From contig OZ022242.1 of the NCBI GenBank assembly GCA_963978895.1, forward strand, positions 20,421,629 through 20,485,628: a stretch of DNA of 64,000 nt, read 5' to 3'. This document shows positions 36,302-50,234 of this stretch, one piece after another. The stretch is from Erpobdella octoculata (Eukaryota; Annelida; Clitellata; Hirudinida; Erpobdellidae). A program made the translations under genes and the position numbers. Under the pieces are notes generated by a model. It was not told the DNA's origin, did not search any database, and was given only the letters and a program-made list of their open reading frames with translations. Every line of letters starts with the position of its first letter. Position 1 is the first letter of the stretch.

Positions 36302-36808
36302 TGTATGTATGTATGTATGTATGTATGTATGTATGTATGTATGTATGTATGTATGTATGTATGTATGTATGTATGTATGTATGTATGTATGTATGTATGT
36401 ATGTATGTATGTATGTATGTATGTATGTATGTATGTATGTATGTATGTATGTATGTATGTATGTATGTATGTATGTATGTATGTATGTATGTATGTATGT
36501 ATGTATGTATGTATGTATGTATGTATGTATGTATGTATGTATGTATGTATGTATGTATGTATGTATGTATGTATGTATGTAGGTATGTATGTATGTTTGT
36601 ATGTATGTATGTATGTATGTATGTATGTATGTATGTATGTATGTATGTATGTATGTATGCATGCATGCATGCATGCATGTATGTATGTATGTATGTTTGT
36701 ATGTATGTATGTATGTATGTATGTATGTATGTATGTATGTATGTATGTATGTATGTATGTATGTATGTATGTATGTATGTATGTATGTATGTATGTATGT
36801 ATGTATGC
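36272..36808. repeat. (GTAT)n microsatellite upstream of prosaposin copy 2
   Basis: About 540 bp of TGTA repeats with a GCATGCATGCAT patch near 36659-36679. It starts at the same flank (CCACCCGCCAAAGCAATATG) as the copy 1 array. It is shorter and has different variants. The two copies lose similarity inside or just beyond this array. Confidence 0.95.
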
Positions 36809-36814
36809 ATGCAG

Positions 36815-36989
36815 AATCGGATCTAAGGGGGGCCACTGGAAGAAAAAGAGTAAGCGGGAAAGCGATAGGGTACGGAAAACGACCGGGAGCGGGAGCGCAA
36901 GTTGGGAAGAAAAACAACCGAGAGCAGGAGCGCATGTGGGGAAAGAAACGGGAGCGAGAAAAACAAACATTAGAACATTACTCCGCTAG
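36815..36989 (+). mobile_element. Helitron B 3' end fragment
   Basis: GCGGGAAAGCGATAGGG minisatellite, GAGAAAAACAAACATTAG, then CTCCGCTAG before T. The CCGGG hairpin is missing. The left boundary GAATCGGATCTAAGGGGGGC is unrelated. Confidence 0.55.
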
Positions 36990-37171
36990 TTTATTTATAA
37001 CGTTCACAAATAGCAGGGCCAACAGCCACACACACCATTTGAATATCCATATAAACATAAAAAGAGTAATTGAGTGTTCGAAACAGAAACGAAATCAGAA
37101 ATTAAACAAAAAGACGCAAAATAATGGTTTAGTTCAACGTTTAGGCCCACAGCAAGCTTAGCAAATTTTTA

Positions 37172-37480
37172 TTAATATTGTAAAGAGGCAAAGGCAATAT
37201 ACATTCTTGATTTAAAACAGAAATGAGTTTCTGTTCTTTCGTTTGTCAAAATGTCTATTATTTGGTTCATCTGCAGTTGAAGTATGGAATTTGTTGCAAC
37301 AGGTTCAATGTTCATAATTGCAAGACTATTGAGTCTTTCTTGTGCTACGCAAGTATGTTTCATCCTCCGGAGTCCACTGAAAGATCGTTCTGCAGAATTA
37401 CAGCAAATATGTGTGCTACCTTCCAGAACACTGGAAGAACACTATTTAGGTCATAACGCCACATTGTTTGGAAAAGATCT
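37172..37480 (-). pseudogene. hAT transposase C-terminal fragment
   Basis: The minus frame reads SAERSFSGLRRMKHTCVAQE, then RLNSLAIMNIEP. This is the hAT dimerisation signature, diverged from the element at 28829. No intact frame upstream and no paired termini were seen. A hAT-like tip, CAGTGGCGGATCTAG, lies about 0.8 kb to the right at 38303. Confidence 0.75.
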
Positions 37481-37559
37481 GCAGCAGTCTCAAATTTCTT
37501 GAAATTTTTTTCAAGCGTTACAGCAGAGCTGCATTACTCTATGAACTTTAAAATAATTT

Positions 37560-38300
37560 TTTTTTCACTTTTAAAAAGATCAACGTCAATGCCGTAGTGT
37601 TTAGAAACAATTTTATAGCTCTTTTTTCTGGATATGTTTTGAGAACAACGTCTCCCAGTGCGCAGAGAACATCTTGATCATTTTTTTTTTGAATCGTGAT
37701 TTCAGTTCAGTAGTCACAATATTCAGACTTGAGTAATAAGCCGAAATACAGTAATAGTCTTGCTCAGAGTGAAAATGTTGATTTTTAGAATTTCAATTTT
37801 TTTACCTAGAGTTTACTATATATTTTTTTAAATTTTAACTTTACTTAAACTAGTTATGATTTAATGCGTATTGGAATTCTTCTGGCGTGTGTAGACAATT
37901 CCCCCTTGATTTCCAAATATTTATTTTTTTCACCTTCATTTGTTAATTTTAACTTTAAGTAACTTCGTGATGATTCCATGCGTATTGAAATCTTTTTTGC
38001 GTGTGTAGAAAATTTTATATCTGAGCTCGATGCTAGATTTACCAATAAATGTAGAGTAATAGATAGTGTTAAGCGTTGGTCCAAAGTTTAGCTGTTTTCT
38101 GTGCCATAATACAATCACAAAACTTGCGGAAATTTACCTATTAGTGATATTGATACAATGTTGATTCCCTGTACGTCAAAGTTATTATTATTTATTACAC
38201 AAAAATAAAACAAAATTCTACACACCCCATTTAGGACATTTTTTTTTATTAATCATGTATTTGCGCCAGCAATATAATTAAATCATTCACACCCCCTATA
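37560..38300. other. Stretch without recognised gene
   Basis: AT-rich. Contains two similar pieces near 37855-37990: ATGCGTATTGGAATTCTTCT-like and ATGCGTATTGAAATCTTTTT, each followed by GCGTGTGTAGA. This is probably a short tandem duplication of about 120 bp. Confidence 0.35.
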
Positions 38301-38302
38301 CC

Positions 38303-38735
38303 CAGTGGCGGATCTAGACATTCCCGGGGGATGTACTTCAGAAATTTTTCTCATTCCTTTAAATAAAGCTGGTGACCGTAGAGGGATAGTTGTAAGTATT
38401 TTTCAAAATATTTTTCAAAGACTTCCACTTTCTCTCCCAAAAAGATATAGTCGTTTGCCAAAAACCAGGTATTATACCAAAAAAAAATATCAATTTTGGG
38501 GGATGCATCTCTCCACCCCTCCCTGCTTGTACATACATATTTAAATAGATATAAAAGGTATTGTGTGTGTGAGAGCATTCGCTTATCACATCCAAGCCGC
38601 AGGGCAACATTTGGCATGTAAATAGACTTCATTGATGAGAAAATATTGAAAAATTAAAAAAAAATCTGTTATTTATTTAAAGAGAAAAAAACTAAGAAAA
38701 AAAACCCGGGCAACACCGGGTAACCCTGTCAGTAA
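38303..38735. mobile_element. hAT-tip motif followed by degraded Helitron B end
   Basis: CAGTGGCGGATCTAGACATT at 38303 resembles a hAT terminus. At 38703-38733, AACCCGGGCAACACCGGGTA then ACCCTGTCAG is a family B 3' hairpin with a degraded CTAG. The two are probably separate relics. Confidence 0.4.
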
Positions 38736-39039
38736 GCTATATAATGGTGGGAAAATTTTGCCCCCCCTGGACAATTTTGAATTTACGTTCCTGGTTGTAA
38801 AGCTTAAAAGATACGTTAATCAATTTAATTCAATTGCAAACTAAATAAATGAATATTTACGAATACAAATTTATTCTTCTACAAGTTGAAAAGAATGAAA
38901 TATTTCCCAAAAATCACTAAATTCAACTCGTTACAAAATAAATATTGAAATTATTTGAAATAACGCTTTGGAAATGATTGAATATTGTTTTTGCAGGTAG
39001 TTAAAGTCTATACTGCAAGTTTCAAAGTAATCTAAAAAT

Positions 39040-39130
39040 TGGTAAAAAAAACAATTCAAAAATTTGACCACAAAGGAAAAGAGAGACAAAAAAGTCAAGT
39101 TAAATAAAAGTGTGTAAAAAGAAACTTTGT
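39040..39130 (+). repeat. Dispersed repeat family D, degraded copy
   Basis: AAATTTGACCACAAAGG, an A/G-rich tract, then AGTCAAGTTAAATAAAAGTG and TGTAAAAAG. These match the end of the 42655-42900 copy. Confidence 0.5.
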
Positions 39131-39339
39131 TATACAGCCAGCCGTGAATCCAGGGCCGGGTCCGCCTTAGACGTTTTCACAAACAAATTTCACTTTAAAT
39201 TTTTGCTTAGCTTGCAACTTCGTTTTTTAAACTGAAGCCTGAGGCTTTATCTTTACTTAATTCACCTCTCGACCATAACAGTTCATTGACGCAGTCACGA
39301 AGCAGTTTAGGGTCTTAAAGTCTCTGCAAATAATTAACA

Positions 39340-39560
39340 AGTAAAAAAACTTGTTTTTTAACAAAAACTTCTATTTCAAATACACTCGATTTATAAATAC
39401 GAAAGATATTCAAATTAAGTTTTTTGTTTTTGTTTTTTCAATTGAATCATGTATTGTCATCCAATATAAAGCTAGTTAAATGTTACTTGCAAGATTTGCG
39501 TATAGAAAAAGACACACACATCCACAAACAGAGATTGTAAGTTGAATAAGAGTTTGTAAA
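39340..39560 (+). repeat. Dispersed repeat family C
   Basis: Contains AACAAGTAA, CGATTTATAAATACGAAAGA, ATTGTCATCCAATATAAAGC, CTTGCAAGATTTGCG, AAAGACACACACA and GAGATTGTAAGTTGAATAA. Family C copies of up to about 250 bp recur at 40995, 42440, 42893, 50580, 58070, 59075 and 63555. There is no protein. Confidence 0.75.
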
Positions 39561-39941
39561 AAATGCCTGGCCAAAACGTTATTTTTCAGCAGGTTTCTGT
39601 GGGATTTTATGATAAACATAAGAAATGCCAATGCTCCAGAAAAAAAATACAGAAAGAAAGAAAGAGAGAAAAAAGGGGAAAAAGAGTAAAAAAAAAGTTT
39701 ATTTCAATTTCTTTTGTTTGGTTTTACTAAATAAAAGAAATTCAAGATATCTTACAACGGACTGCATAACGACAGGAATCAAATTTTAAACAAGTAAAGA
39801 TAAAAAAAATAAAATAAAATGCTTTTATTTGCCTCTTTATCTGAGTCAACGAACTAAAATTGTTGAATCTAAAACAACCGTTAATTATTTTGGACCTCGA
39901 AAAGTTGGTGAATTTTTTTGTTTCTAAGATTTGATCACCAC

Positions 39942-40541
39942 AAACAAACAAACAAACAAACAAACAAACAAACAAACAAACAAACAAACAAACAAACAAA
40001 CAAACAAACAAACAAACAAACAAACAAACAAACAAACAAACAAACAAACAAACAAACAAACAAACAAACAAACAAACAAACAAACAAACAAACAAACAAA
40101 CAAACAAACAAACAAACAAACAAACAAACAAACAAACAAACAAACAAACAAACAAACAAACAAACAAACAAACAAACAAACAAACAAACAAACAAACAAA
40201 CAAACAAACAAACAAACAAACAAACAAACAAACAAACAAACAAACAAACAAACAAACAAACAAACAAACAAACAAACAAACAAACAAACAAACAAACAAA
40301 CAAACAAACAAACAAACAAACAAACAAACAAACAAACAAACAAACAAACAAACAAACAAACAAACAAACAAACAAACAAACAAACAAACAAACAAACAAA
40401 CAAACAAACAAACAAACAAACAAACAAACAAACAAACAAACAAACAAACAAACAAACAAACAAACAAACAAACAAACAAACAAACAAACAAACAAACAAA
40501 ACAAACAAACAAACAAACAAACAAACAAACAAACAAACAAA
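39942..40541. repeat. (CAAA)n microsatellite within a dispersed repeat
   Basis: About 150 almost perfect CAAA units with a single extra A at 40501. It ends CAGACAAACAGAGAGACGAG then AAGTTAAATAAAAGC. This is the CAGA tract and 3' part of repeat family D/E, so the array replaced that tract. Confidence 0.95.
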
Positions 40542-40689
40542 CAGACAAACAGAGAGACGAGTGAAGTTAAATAAAAGCATTTAGAAACTAAAAATATTTT
40601 CAGGTCCCCTTAAGAAATTCTTGGATCCGCCGCTATGTTCTTTATTACATCGTAATATCACCAGCCTCAGCTAGCGCCAAAATTGCTAT

Positions 40690-40870
40690 GAGGATAAGAC
40701 AAGACAAGCTCCGCCTTGCTTTTGCAAGCCAGTCTCAAACCTGGAGAAAAGAGGAGGGAGAATTTTAAAGGATCAAATTATGATCCATGACAGGAAGTAC
40801 TTAGGTGCTTCCAACAGACAGCCGTTTCAGTCTTTAAACACCTGGTGTAAAAGACGATAAATTATTATAA
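40690..40870 (+). repeat. Dispersed repeat family H
   Basis: Contains CTCCGCCTTGCTTTTGCAAGCCAGTC, then GGAGAAAAGAGGAGGGAG, GATCAAATTATGATCC and AAACACCTGGTGTAAAAGAC. An inverted copy is at 47170-47335 and a fragment at 11935-11975. The CACCTGGTGT palindrome lies near its end. Confidence 0.6.
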
Positions 40871-40994
40871 AAAAATAAAACAAGACAGCATAGAAGATAT
40901 GATCAAAGTTACAAAAAATAAATAGTTTTTATTTGCGGGAATTACAAAACCGTAAAAGTTTTTCGAGTCCCATACCCTTTGGATTTTTGGCTTT

Positions 40995-41150
40995 TTACAA
41001 ACTTTTATTTAGGTTACAATCTCTGTTTGTGTGTGTGTGTGTGTGGCTTTCTCTGTACGCAAATCTTGCAAGTGAAATTTAACCAGCTTTTTGACTAGCT
41101 AGGAAGTTGAAACCTTTAGCATATCTTTATATTGGATGACAATACATGAT
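40995..41150 (-). repeat. Dispersed repeat family C, inverted
   Basis: TTTTACAAACTTTTATTTAGG, ACAATCTCTGTTTGTG, CGCAAATCTTGCAAG, GCTTTTTGACTAGCTAGGAA and ATATTGGATGACAATACATG are the reverse of family C. Confidence 0.75.
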
Positions 41151-41156
41151 TAAATT

Positions 41157-41524
41157 ATAAAACAAGTAAATTAAAAACTAATTTTTAAAACCAATGCTCT
41201 TATATGTAATTAAAACACAAAATTTGCAATCAATTTTTTCTTATATTACTCTTTTATTTTATATTAAAGTCGAAATATCTTAATTATATCGAAATATCGA
41301 AATTAATTAAAATTAACTAAATTAATTGACTTATTGTAAAACTAATAATTGAATATTGAATTGTCTTCTATTTTGAGCATGTATGCAAAATTTTAAAAAA
41401 ATCTATCATCAGGAAGGACTCAAAAATTGATTGCAAGATTTGAAACAGACAGAGAAACAGACAGACAGAGAAACAGACAGACAGAGAAACAGAGACGACG
41501 AGTTAATAAAAGCATTGGTAAAAA
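41157..41524 (+). repeat. Dispersed repeat family E, copy 1
   Basis: About 365 bp nearly identical to 52163-52530, from AACAAGTAAATTAAAAACTA through TATATCGAAATATCGAAATT to a CAGACAGAGAAACAG tract and GACGACGAGTTAATAAAAGC. High identity suggests recent spread. Confidence 0.8.
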
Positions 41525-42114
41525 ACGTAATTTGAACATCTTTCGTATACATACACACAGACACACATCGAGTGTATTTGAAATAAAAGTTTGTGTTAAA
41601 AAACTTGTTTTTTACTTGTTTATGACATAAACAAAACAATTTTTGTAAACTAAAAAATAAAAAATAATATAAATTTTATTAGAATGCATTGTCAATATGA
41701 GGAACGAGTTTGTAATAAAAAAGTAGAGTGTGGTAATTTTTAATTCAATATTTGTCCACAAGCAGCAAGGAAGCCAGCAAAACCCGCGGGGAAGTTAATA
41801 TAAGAGATTTAAAAACTTGTTAACAAGTAAAGGAAAAAATGAGTTTTTCAACACATACTTTTAATTCAAATACAATCAATTTAGAAATACGAAAGATATT
41901 CAAAATAACGATCGTAACATAAATAAATAAATAAATATATAAACATAAATAAATAAATCGTGACGTCATGAATGTTACGCAATCTTCAAATGAATCACGT
42001 GCTCATTTTGCTGCACGATAATCACACTTTTTATATGTTTAGCTTATTACCATAACAATAATAATAATAATAATATGGATAATTTGTCATATTAAATTGA
42101 ATAATGTATTGTCA

Positions 42115-42387
<273 letters not shown>

Positions 42388-42439
42388 ACGAAACAGTTGA
42401 TAACGCAACATGTGTCAATAAAATTACATTAAGTAACAA

Positions 42440-42600
42440 TGACGAAATTGCAGTCCAATATGAAGCTATGTTGAAAGTTTCAGCTTCCTAGCTAGTCAAA
42501 AAGCTGGTTAAATTTTACTTGCTAGATTTCCGTACAGAGAATGACACAAACAAACAGAGATTGCAAGTTGAATAAAAGTATGTAACAGTGAATCAACAAA
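42440..42600 (+). repeat. Dispersed repeat family C
   Basis: GCAGTCCAATATGAAGCTATG, AAAAGCTGGTTAAATTTTAC, CAGAGATTGCAAGTTGAATA; the second half of the family C consensus. Confidence 0.7.
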
Positions 42601-42654
42601 CAAAGTTTTTTAAAAGCACACTTTTACATAATCGATTGTGTAGACCAAATTCTG

Positions 42655-42900
42655 TTACATAAACAACGAGCATATTAGCATAGACAATAAATAGTTCGAA
42701 TTAAATTTTGTCCAATCGATCCGAAAATTTGATAGAATGCATTGTTAATCAGTTCGGAGGTATTTTTAAATTTGTAAGTCTCTAGCTCATCGGGAAGTTA
42801 GTCTAAAATCAATTGCAAAATTTGACGACAGACAGACCGACCTACAGACAGACAGACAGAGAAGTCAAGTTAAGTAAAAGTGTGTAAAACAAGTAACGAA
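42655..42900 (+). repeat. Dispersed repeat family D
   Basis: CCAATCGATCCGAAAATTTG, CAGTTCGGAGGTATTTTT, CTCTAGCTCATCGGGAAG, then a CAGACAGACAGAGAAG tract and TCAAGTTAAGTAAAAGTG. An inverted copy is at 8401-8600. Confidence 0.7.
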
Positions 42901-43155
42901 AAAACGAGTTTTTCAACACAAACGTTTACTTCAACAACACTCGATTTATAAATACGAAAGATATTCCAAATATGTTTTTTTTGTTTTTTTTTTTTAAATG
43001 AATCATGTATTGAATAAATATAAAGCTATGCTAAAAGTTTCAGCTTCCTAGCTAGCCAGAAAGCTGGTTAAATTTTACTTGCAAGGTTTGCGTACAGAGA
43101 AAGACACACACACCCACAAACAGAGATTGTAAGTTGAATTAAAGTTTGTAAAAAA
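42893..43155 (+). repeat. Dispersed repeat family C, near full length
   Basis: Starts AACAAGTAACGAAAAAACGAG and runs through GATTTATAAATACGAAAG and CTAGCTAGCCAGAAAGCTGG to GTAAGTTGAATTAAAGTTTG. It gives the best view of family length, about 260 bp. Confidence 0.75.
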
Positions 43156-45058
43156 ACAAGATTTAGTTCGGTTTTTTGCTCAAGTTTGATCGGTAATGGA
43201 TTTTATACTTTTTCAGTACCACAATAATTACTTTAAAAGACTCCAAGACATTTATTGGAAAAGGCACTCGACCAAATTTGACTGAAACAAAAATCAAAAT
43301 AATTGTAATATAAAGAATAGAAATCTCTAATAATATGAAGAATAGAAATCTCTAATTTAACATCCCAAATTGCTGAATGACACATCCGGAACGCACGGAA
43401 ACAGATTTCTGTTATGTAAAAAGTAATAATAATATTATTAAAATCATTTAATAATGAATTTTCGTTATTTTTTATATTGCTAAGTTGCAGTTGATTTTTA
43501 TGCAAGTTGATAATATACAAACATTCTAATAGAATCAGACTGTTTTTAACGTTCAAACAAAGAAATAAACTGATGGAGTTTTTCTATATTCTCCAAAGTA
43601 AATGTCCATATTTCATGGATCAATTTTCAGTTTAAAAACAAATTGGTATGGAAATTGAATTACAAGTGGTATAAGCTGCAATAATATTTTTTTGTAATGG
43701 CCGGTGGCGTTTTGCTGCAGTTGAGTTTGCAAGTGCTCTTCAATGAATAATACAAATAAAGGTCCACGGTTCGTTTGCAAACAGACAGACAACAACCCTG
43801 GAGCAAAGGCTTCGATGTATATTACTGCCTCACTCATTCACTCGCCTATTCATTTTGCGCATTCACTCAAACATTCAACCACCCACCCAATTATTAAACC
43901 AACCTTGTAGCACTATTGACGTCATTATTATAGCAATGTCGTACTAATGTGTTTTTCTACCTCATCATTCTCTCCTTTCTTCGTCATCCTCCTTTTCCTG
44001 TTTCTTCGGCCTTCCTTTCGCTCGCAGCTGTGCCCAGAAATGTTTACAAATAGCCATCTTTCGATACGCATGCGCATTCTTTCTGCTCCTCCCTTCTCAT
44101 CTCGTTTCATTTCCTCTTTTCGACATCCCTCTCTCCATCCGTCGTCGCACGGGCACTCGTTGCAGACGCGCTGCCGGAGCGCGCTGGCTGGATTTGCTGG
44201 ATGTTAATACAGAGTGCTTCCCGCTATTTCTTACGTATCCGGACGGTGAGGAGCAGAGTAAAGCAGAATAGAAGAAAACAGAAAGATATTGTTAGATAGA
44301 GTTGTAAATACAAACATCCATACATACACACATACTTACACGCATACACACATACACACATACACACATATATATACATATATATATATACATAGATAGA
44401 TAAAAAATTATATTTATAATATTTATCTACACGTGGGATACACATTGACAGCATAAAAATAAACCGTGGACAAGAGAATACCAATAATACTAACACACGC
44501 CGAATTTGACAGCAGCTACGTTCAGAAAATGTGTCGTGGTGAAAAAGAGCTATAAATAGGTAGGTTTATGTGTTGTGTTGTTGATTGTAAAAAAGAATTT
44601 GTTTCGTATTTGTCCATCACTTGTCGTTGTCCCATAGTCGAAGACATAAACAAATGATCCGTGATATATTTCGTCCAGAACCCGCAGCTTAAATCATTAT
44701 AAATTGTCACCAGAGTAGGATGTAAGTATTTCTCAACCGGGACTCAAATAAATGTGATCAGACGAATTGTTTATGGCTGGAATTCACTAAACAACGTTAA
44801 GACAGTGTTGAAAATTATTGGTGTTTTTGAGCACATATTAAATGTCACCGAAATTACATTTTATTCCGTCTAGTGAACCAAATTTAATAGGCAGTCTTAA
44901 CTCGTAATCGCTCAGGTTTTTTCAAAGCAGTACGATTTGGTTAATCTATAAGTCTCACTTTTGAAAATTTATTTAGACATAAAAACAGAACTTTTGAGTA
45001 AAAACAAACTGGGAGAAGAACTGCCGATGTGAACTTCAAAACAAAATTGTCTCCTCAA
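43156..45058. other. Upstream region of the CACNG-like gene
   Basis: No repeat family dominates here. A locally GC-rich, CpG-containing block at 44030-44215 (GCATGCGCATTC, CGCGCTGCCGGAGCGCGC) could be a promoter. A CATA/TACA microsatellite lies at 44310-44400. No coding exon was recognised. A non-coding first exon is possible but not shown. Confidence 0.35.
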
Positions 45059-45609
45059 ATGACCCTCACGATCAAAATGCAACCAACTGAATGCGGCTCG
45101 AGAACCATGGGATACCTCTCTCTGGTCTTCGGCCTTTTGGCAACGGGGACTCTACTGCTGGCTGTATCGACTGATTTCTGGCTTCACGCATCTGAATGGG
45201 TATGTGTTACGCTGAATTTTTTCATGTCACATTAAATTTGATAGCGTTTAATGTTTAATCACTTTGATATATAAATATTAGAATGAATAAAAATCGCTAC
45301 ACCATGTGTCCAGGCATGTTAATGATAACTTTTGTTAGACACCATTCGATCAGGTTGACCCCACCCAAGTCCCAAATGAAGGCCCGCCAGTATTCGATGC
45401 AGACAACATGACTTTCGATAGAAACGGCATCTCACGTTTTCCTGCCGAGGGAAATACCGGGAGTGACGACGACGAAGAAGAAGAGGACGAAGATCTTTTT
45501 GATGACTCAAGTGACTCGCCAAAAACCGAATTTGACAGCAGCAAGAACTTCATCGAGGTCAAAGTTCATTCGGGTCTTTGGCGGACCTGCGTCCTGCAAG
45601 ACGATGCAG
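45059..45609 (+). CDS. CACNG/claudin-superfamily membrane protein, first two coding exons
   Basis: Exon 1 (45059-45199, 47 aa) starts MTLTIKMQ. It holds a first transmembrane helix (MGYLSLVFGLLATGTLLLAV) and STDFWL, then donor TGG/GTATGTG. Exon 2 (45339-45609) has acceptor TTGTTAG and encodes the first extracellular loop. The loop contains an acidic run (DDDEEEEDEDLFDDSSDS) and ends VHSGLWRTCVLQ, the GLW-C signature of the PMP22/claudin/CACNG superfamily. STDFWL plus HSGLWR..C resembles calcium-channel gamma 5/7-type subunits, which modulate channel or AMPA-receptor trafficking in known animals. An N-x-T sequon (NMT) lies early in the loop. The exon 2 donor is either GCAG/GTTGG (45609) or TTG/GTAAAT (45614). 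Remaining exons were not found, so the next intron may exceed the window. Other superfamily members are possible. Confidence 0.75.
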
Positions 45610-45619
45610 GTTGGTAAAT

Positions 45620-46329
45620 TTGTTCAAGATTTTTGTCTTTTATGGGAGAAAAGAAGAGGGGTGAAATAAAAATGAAAACAGAACACGAGATCGAGAAACG
45701 AGATTTTATATCTTTCTAAAAACCGTTTTTTCTTATATAAAAATTGCAATATTGTGCAGAAAACTATGTTATTAATAACTTTGACATTTGTTAGTTTTCA
45801 TAAACTTTTCTAAAAAAAATGGCAAGATGGTGCTCAAAGTATAGAATAAGCGGGTTTTATGGAGTGGTTGACGTATGTTTGATCGGCATATTTATCTTTT
45901 GGTTCTACATTTACTTGCTGTTCATGTATATTTACTTGATATGCATATATATTTACTTGCGCTACATAAATATAAAAGCAACGTGCAACCTGCTATACAT
46001 GCATTTTTACATGCTATACATAAATATTCATAGAGTTTTAGACTCAATGGTCATTCAGAGCGCGTGTTTGTTTAAAATACTTCTGCAAAAGTGACCATTG
46101 GACTAAAACGGTTCAACTCGAGACAATGTTACAATCGCTATAAAATTACAACATGTTTTTACACATTATGAAATGGCGTGCTGCTCGTCGATTTTTTCAA
46201 AATTGTCCTCTAGTCCGGTTGGAATTTTGAACGGTTCGGGTCGAGTCAAGATCTTTTTTCATGAAAAATTTTTCATATGTTGATATACAAAATTACTTTC
46301 ATTTTAATTGTAATCTATTCTATTATTTA
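45620..46329. other. Intron or intergenic stretch without recognised feature
   Basis: AT-rich. A degenerate TATATTTACTTG repeat with ATACAT motifs lies at 45900-46030. No exon was recognised. Confidence 0.4.
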
Positions 46330-47408
<1,079 letters not shown>

Positions 47409-47411
<3 letters not shown>

Positions 47412-47582
47412 TCCGGTCGCTCACCCGCTCCGCTCATTGTGTGACGGATTTCAATTTTTTTTCACTATATTTGATTCCACTTGACTCCCAAGGTTATGTG
47501 AAAATTTCATTACGATTGGATGAATGGTGTAGCAATGCATAAAGGACATACATATATACAAACACTCATTTTTATATATATA
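47409..47582 (-). mobile_element. Helitron family B 5' part, inverted
   Basis: From CGCTCACCCGCTCCGCTCAT through GATTGGATGAATGGTGTAG to TTTTATATATATAGA, the reversed TC-start. The 3' half is lost beyond the (AT)n tract. Confidence 0.65.
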
Positions 47583-47594
47583 GATATATATATA

Positions 47595-47799
47595 TATTTT
47601 AAAAACGGGAGAGCAAGCGGGAAAGGAAACGGGAGCAAGAGAGAAAAACGATAGAAAAACTTTCAAAAACCACGGGCATTGTACACTAGATTGCTCTTCG
47701 AGATTGATTATTTTAAATTGTCATAATTTTGTTAATAAACTTTTAATAAAAAAACCAAAATAATTTAAAAGGCAAAACAATGTTTGCTGGGTCAGCTAG
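47595..47799 (+). mobile_element. Helitron family A 3' end with B-type minisatellite
   Basis: GGGAGAGCAAGCGGGAAAGG, TTTCAAAAACCACGGGCATT, GTACACTAGATTGCTCTTCG, then AACAATGTTTGCTGGGTCAG-CTAG before T. The GCTG-GGT-CAGC stem precedes the terminal CTAG, the family A 3' rule. Confidence 0.65.
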
Positions 47800-47809
47800 T
47801 ATCTATCTA

Positions 47810-48267
47810 TCTATATATATAAATGAATGTTTGTATGTATGTATGTATGTATGTATGTCCTTTATGCATTGCTACACCATTCATCCGATCGTAATGAAAT
47901 GTTCACACAACCTTGGGAGTCAAGGGGAATCAAATATAGTGAAAAAAATTGAAATCCGTCACATATATATATACACATACATATACATACATAAATGAGC
48001 GAAAACGGGAAGCCAACTGAGAGCGAAAGATAGAGCGGGAAAGGGAAAGCGACCGAGAACGGGAAAGCAACCGGGAGCGGGAAAGCGACCTGGAGTTGGA
48101 AAACGACCGAGAGCGGGAAAGCGACTGGGAGCAGAAAAGCAACCGGGAGCAGAAAAGCGACCGGAAACGCGACGGGAACGGAAAAGCAGAGAAGGAAACG
48201 GGAGCGAGAGAGACAAACATTAGAAAAACCTCTAAAAACCCCGGGCAACGCCGGGTGCACCCGCTAG
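47810..48267 (+). mobile_element. Helitron family B, short full-length copy
   Basis: 458 bp from TCTATATATATAAATGAATG (after A) to GGGCAACGCCGGGTGCACCCG-CTAG (before T). It has the 5' CATTCATCCGATCGTAATG region, a very short AT tract and GGGAAAGCGACC minisatellite. It lacks the expanded AT tract seen in its relatives. Confidence 0.85.
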
Positions 48268-49549
<1,282 letters not shown>

Positions 49550-49690
49550 TATTCAAGTCACCCCTACTTCTCCTTTTCTCTAGAGTTGTTAAGCCGCATT
49601 GTTTTAATCTTTCTTCGTAAGGTAACTGGCTTAAATGCTTAATCAACTTTGTAGCCCTCCTTTGTACCTTCTCCAACACTACGATGTCCT
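49550..49690 (-). pseudogene. Non-LTR reverse transcriptase C-terminal fragment
   Basis: Minus strand [16 protein letters not shown], then [20 protein letters not shown] and RGDLN, a standard motif near the end of CR1/Jockey-type polymerases. It joins the Helitron relic directly at 49550. An (AT)n tract follows at 49717-49808. Confidence 0.8.
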
Positions 49691-49713
49691 TTTTTAAAAC
49701 AGGGCTCCAAGCT

Positions 49714-49814
<101 letters not shown>

Positions 49815-49959
49815 GTGTGTGTGTTTTTATCTTTGTTACAAATGTACCGTTTCCTTTAAAAGTAACTTTAATGAAATGTCATAACCTAAATTACTTTCAT
49901 CAAATATCAACTTAGTTGTCGTCACTTGCCAAATAAAACTTTACATTAAGGAAAAATTG

Positions 49960-50160
49960 ACGGGAGAGCAAGCGGAACGTGAAAATAAGCGGAAACGGGA
50001 TAGTAAACGGGAACGGGAGAGCAAACGGGAACGGCAGGGCAAGCAGGGAAGGAAACGGGAGCAAGAGAGAAGAACGATAAAAAAAACTTTCAAAAACCCC
50101 TGGCATTGTACACTCGATTGCTTTCGAGATTGATTTTTTTAAATTGTCATAATTTTGTAC
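49960..50160 (+). mobile_element. Helitron family A 3' region fragment
   Basis: GGGAGAGCAAGCGGAACG minisatellite, TTCAAAAACCCCTGGCATTG, TACACTCGATTGCTTTCGAG. These match 47595-47720, but the terminal hairpin and CTAG are absent. Confidence 0.55.
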
Positions 50161-50234
50161 ATTAGTAGAAATACCAAAATACTACAAAATTCAAATTTAG
50201 TTTACTTACCAAAATTTAAAAGCTTCAAGCACTT

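Noticed and set aside
39742..40584. Frames of 201-268 codons rich in Lys-Gln-Thr-Asn or Cys-Leu-Phe-Val
   Set aside because: Pure read-through of the (CAAA)n array; any tetranucleotide free of stop triplets stays open in multiple frames.
45819..46094. Hydrophobic 91-codon frame after the CACNG-like exon 2
   Set aside because: Rich in Ile/Tyr from TATATTTACTTG repeats, without splice context. It does not match expected transmembrane helices 2-4 of the family.
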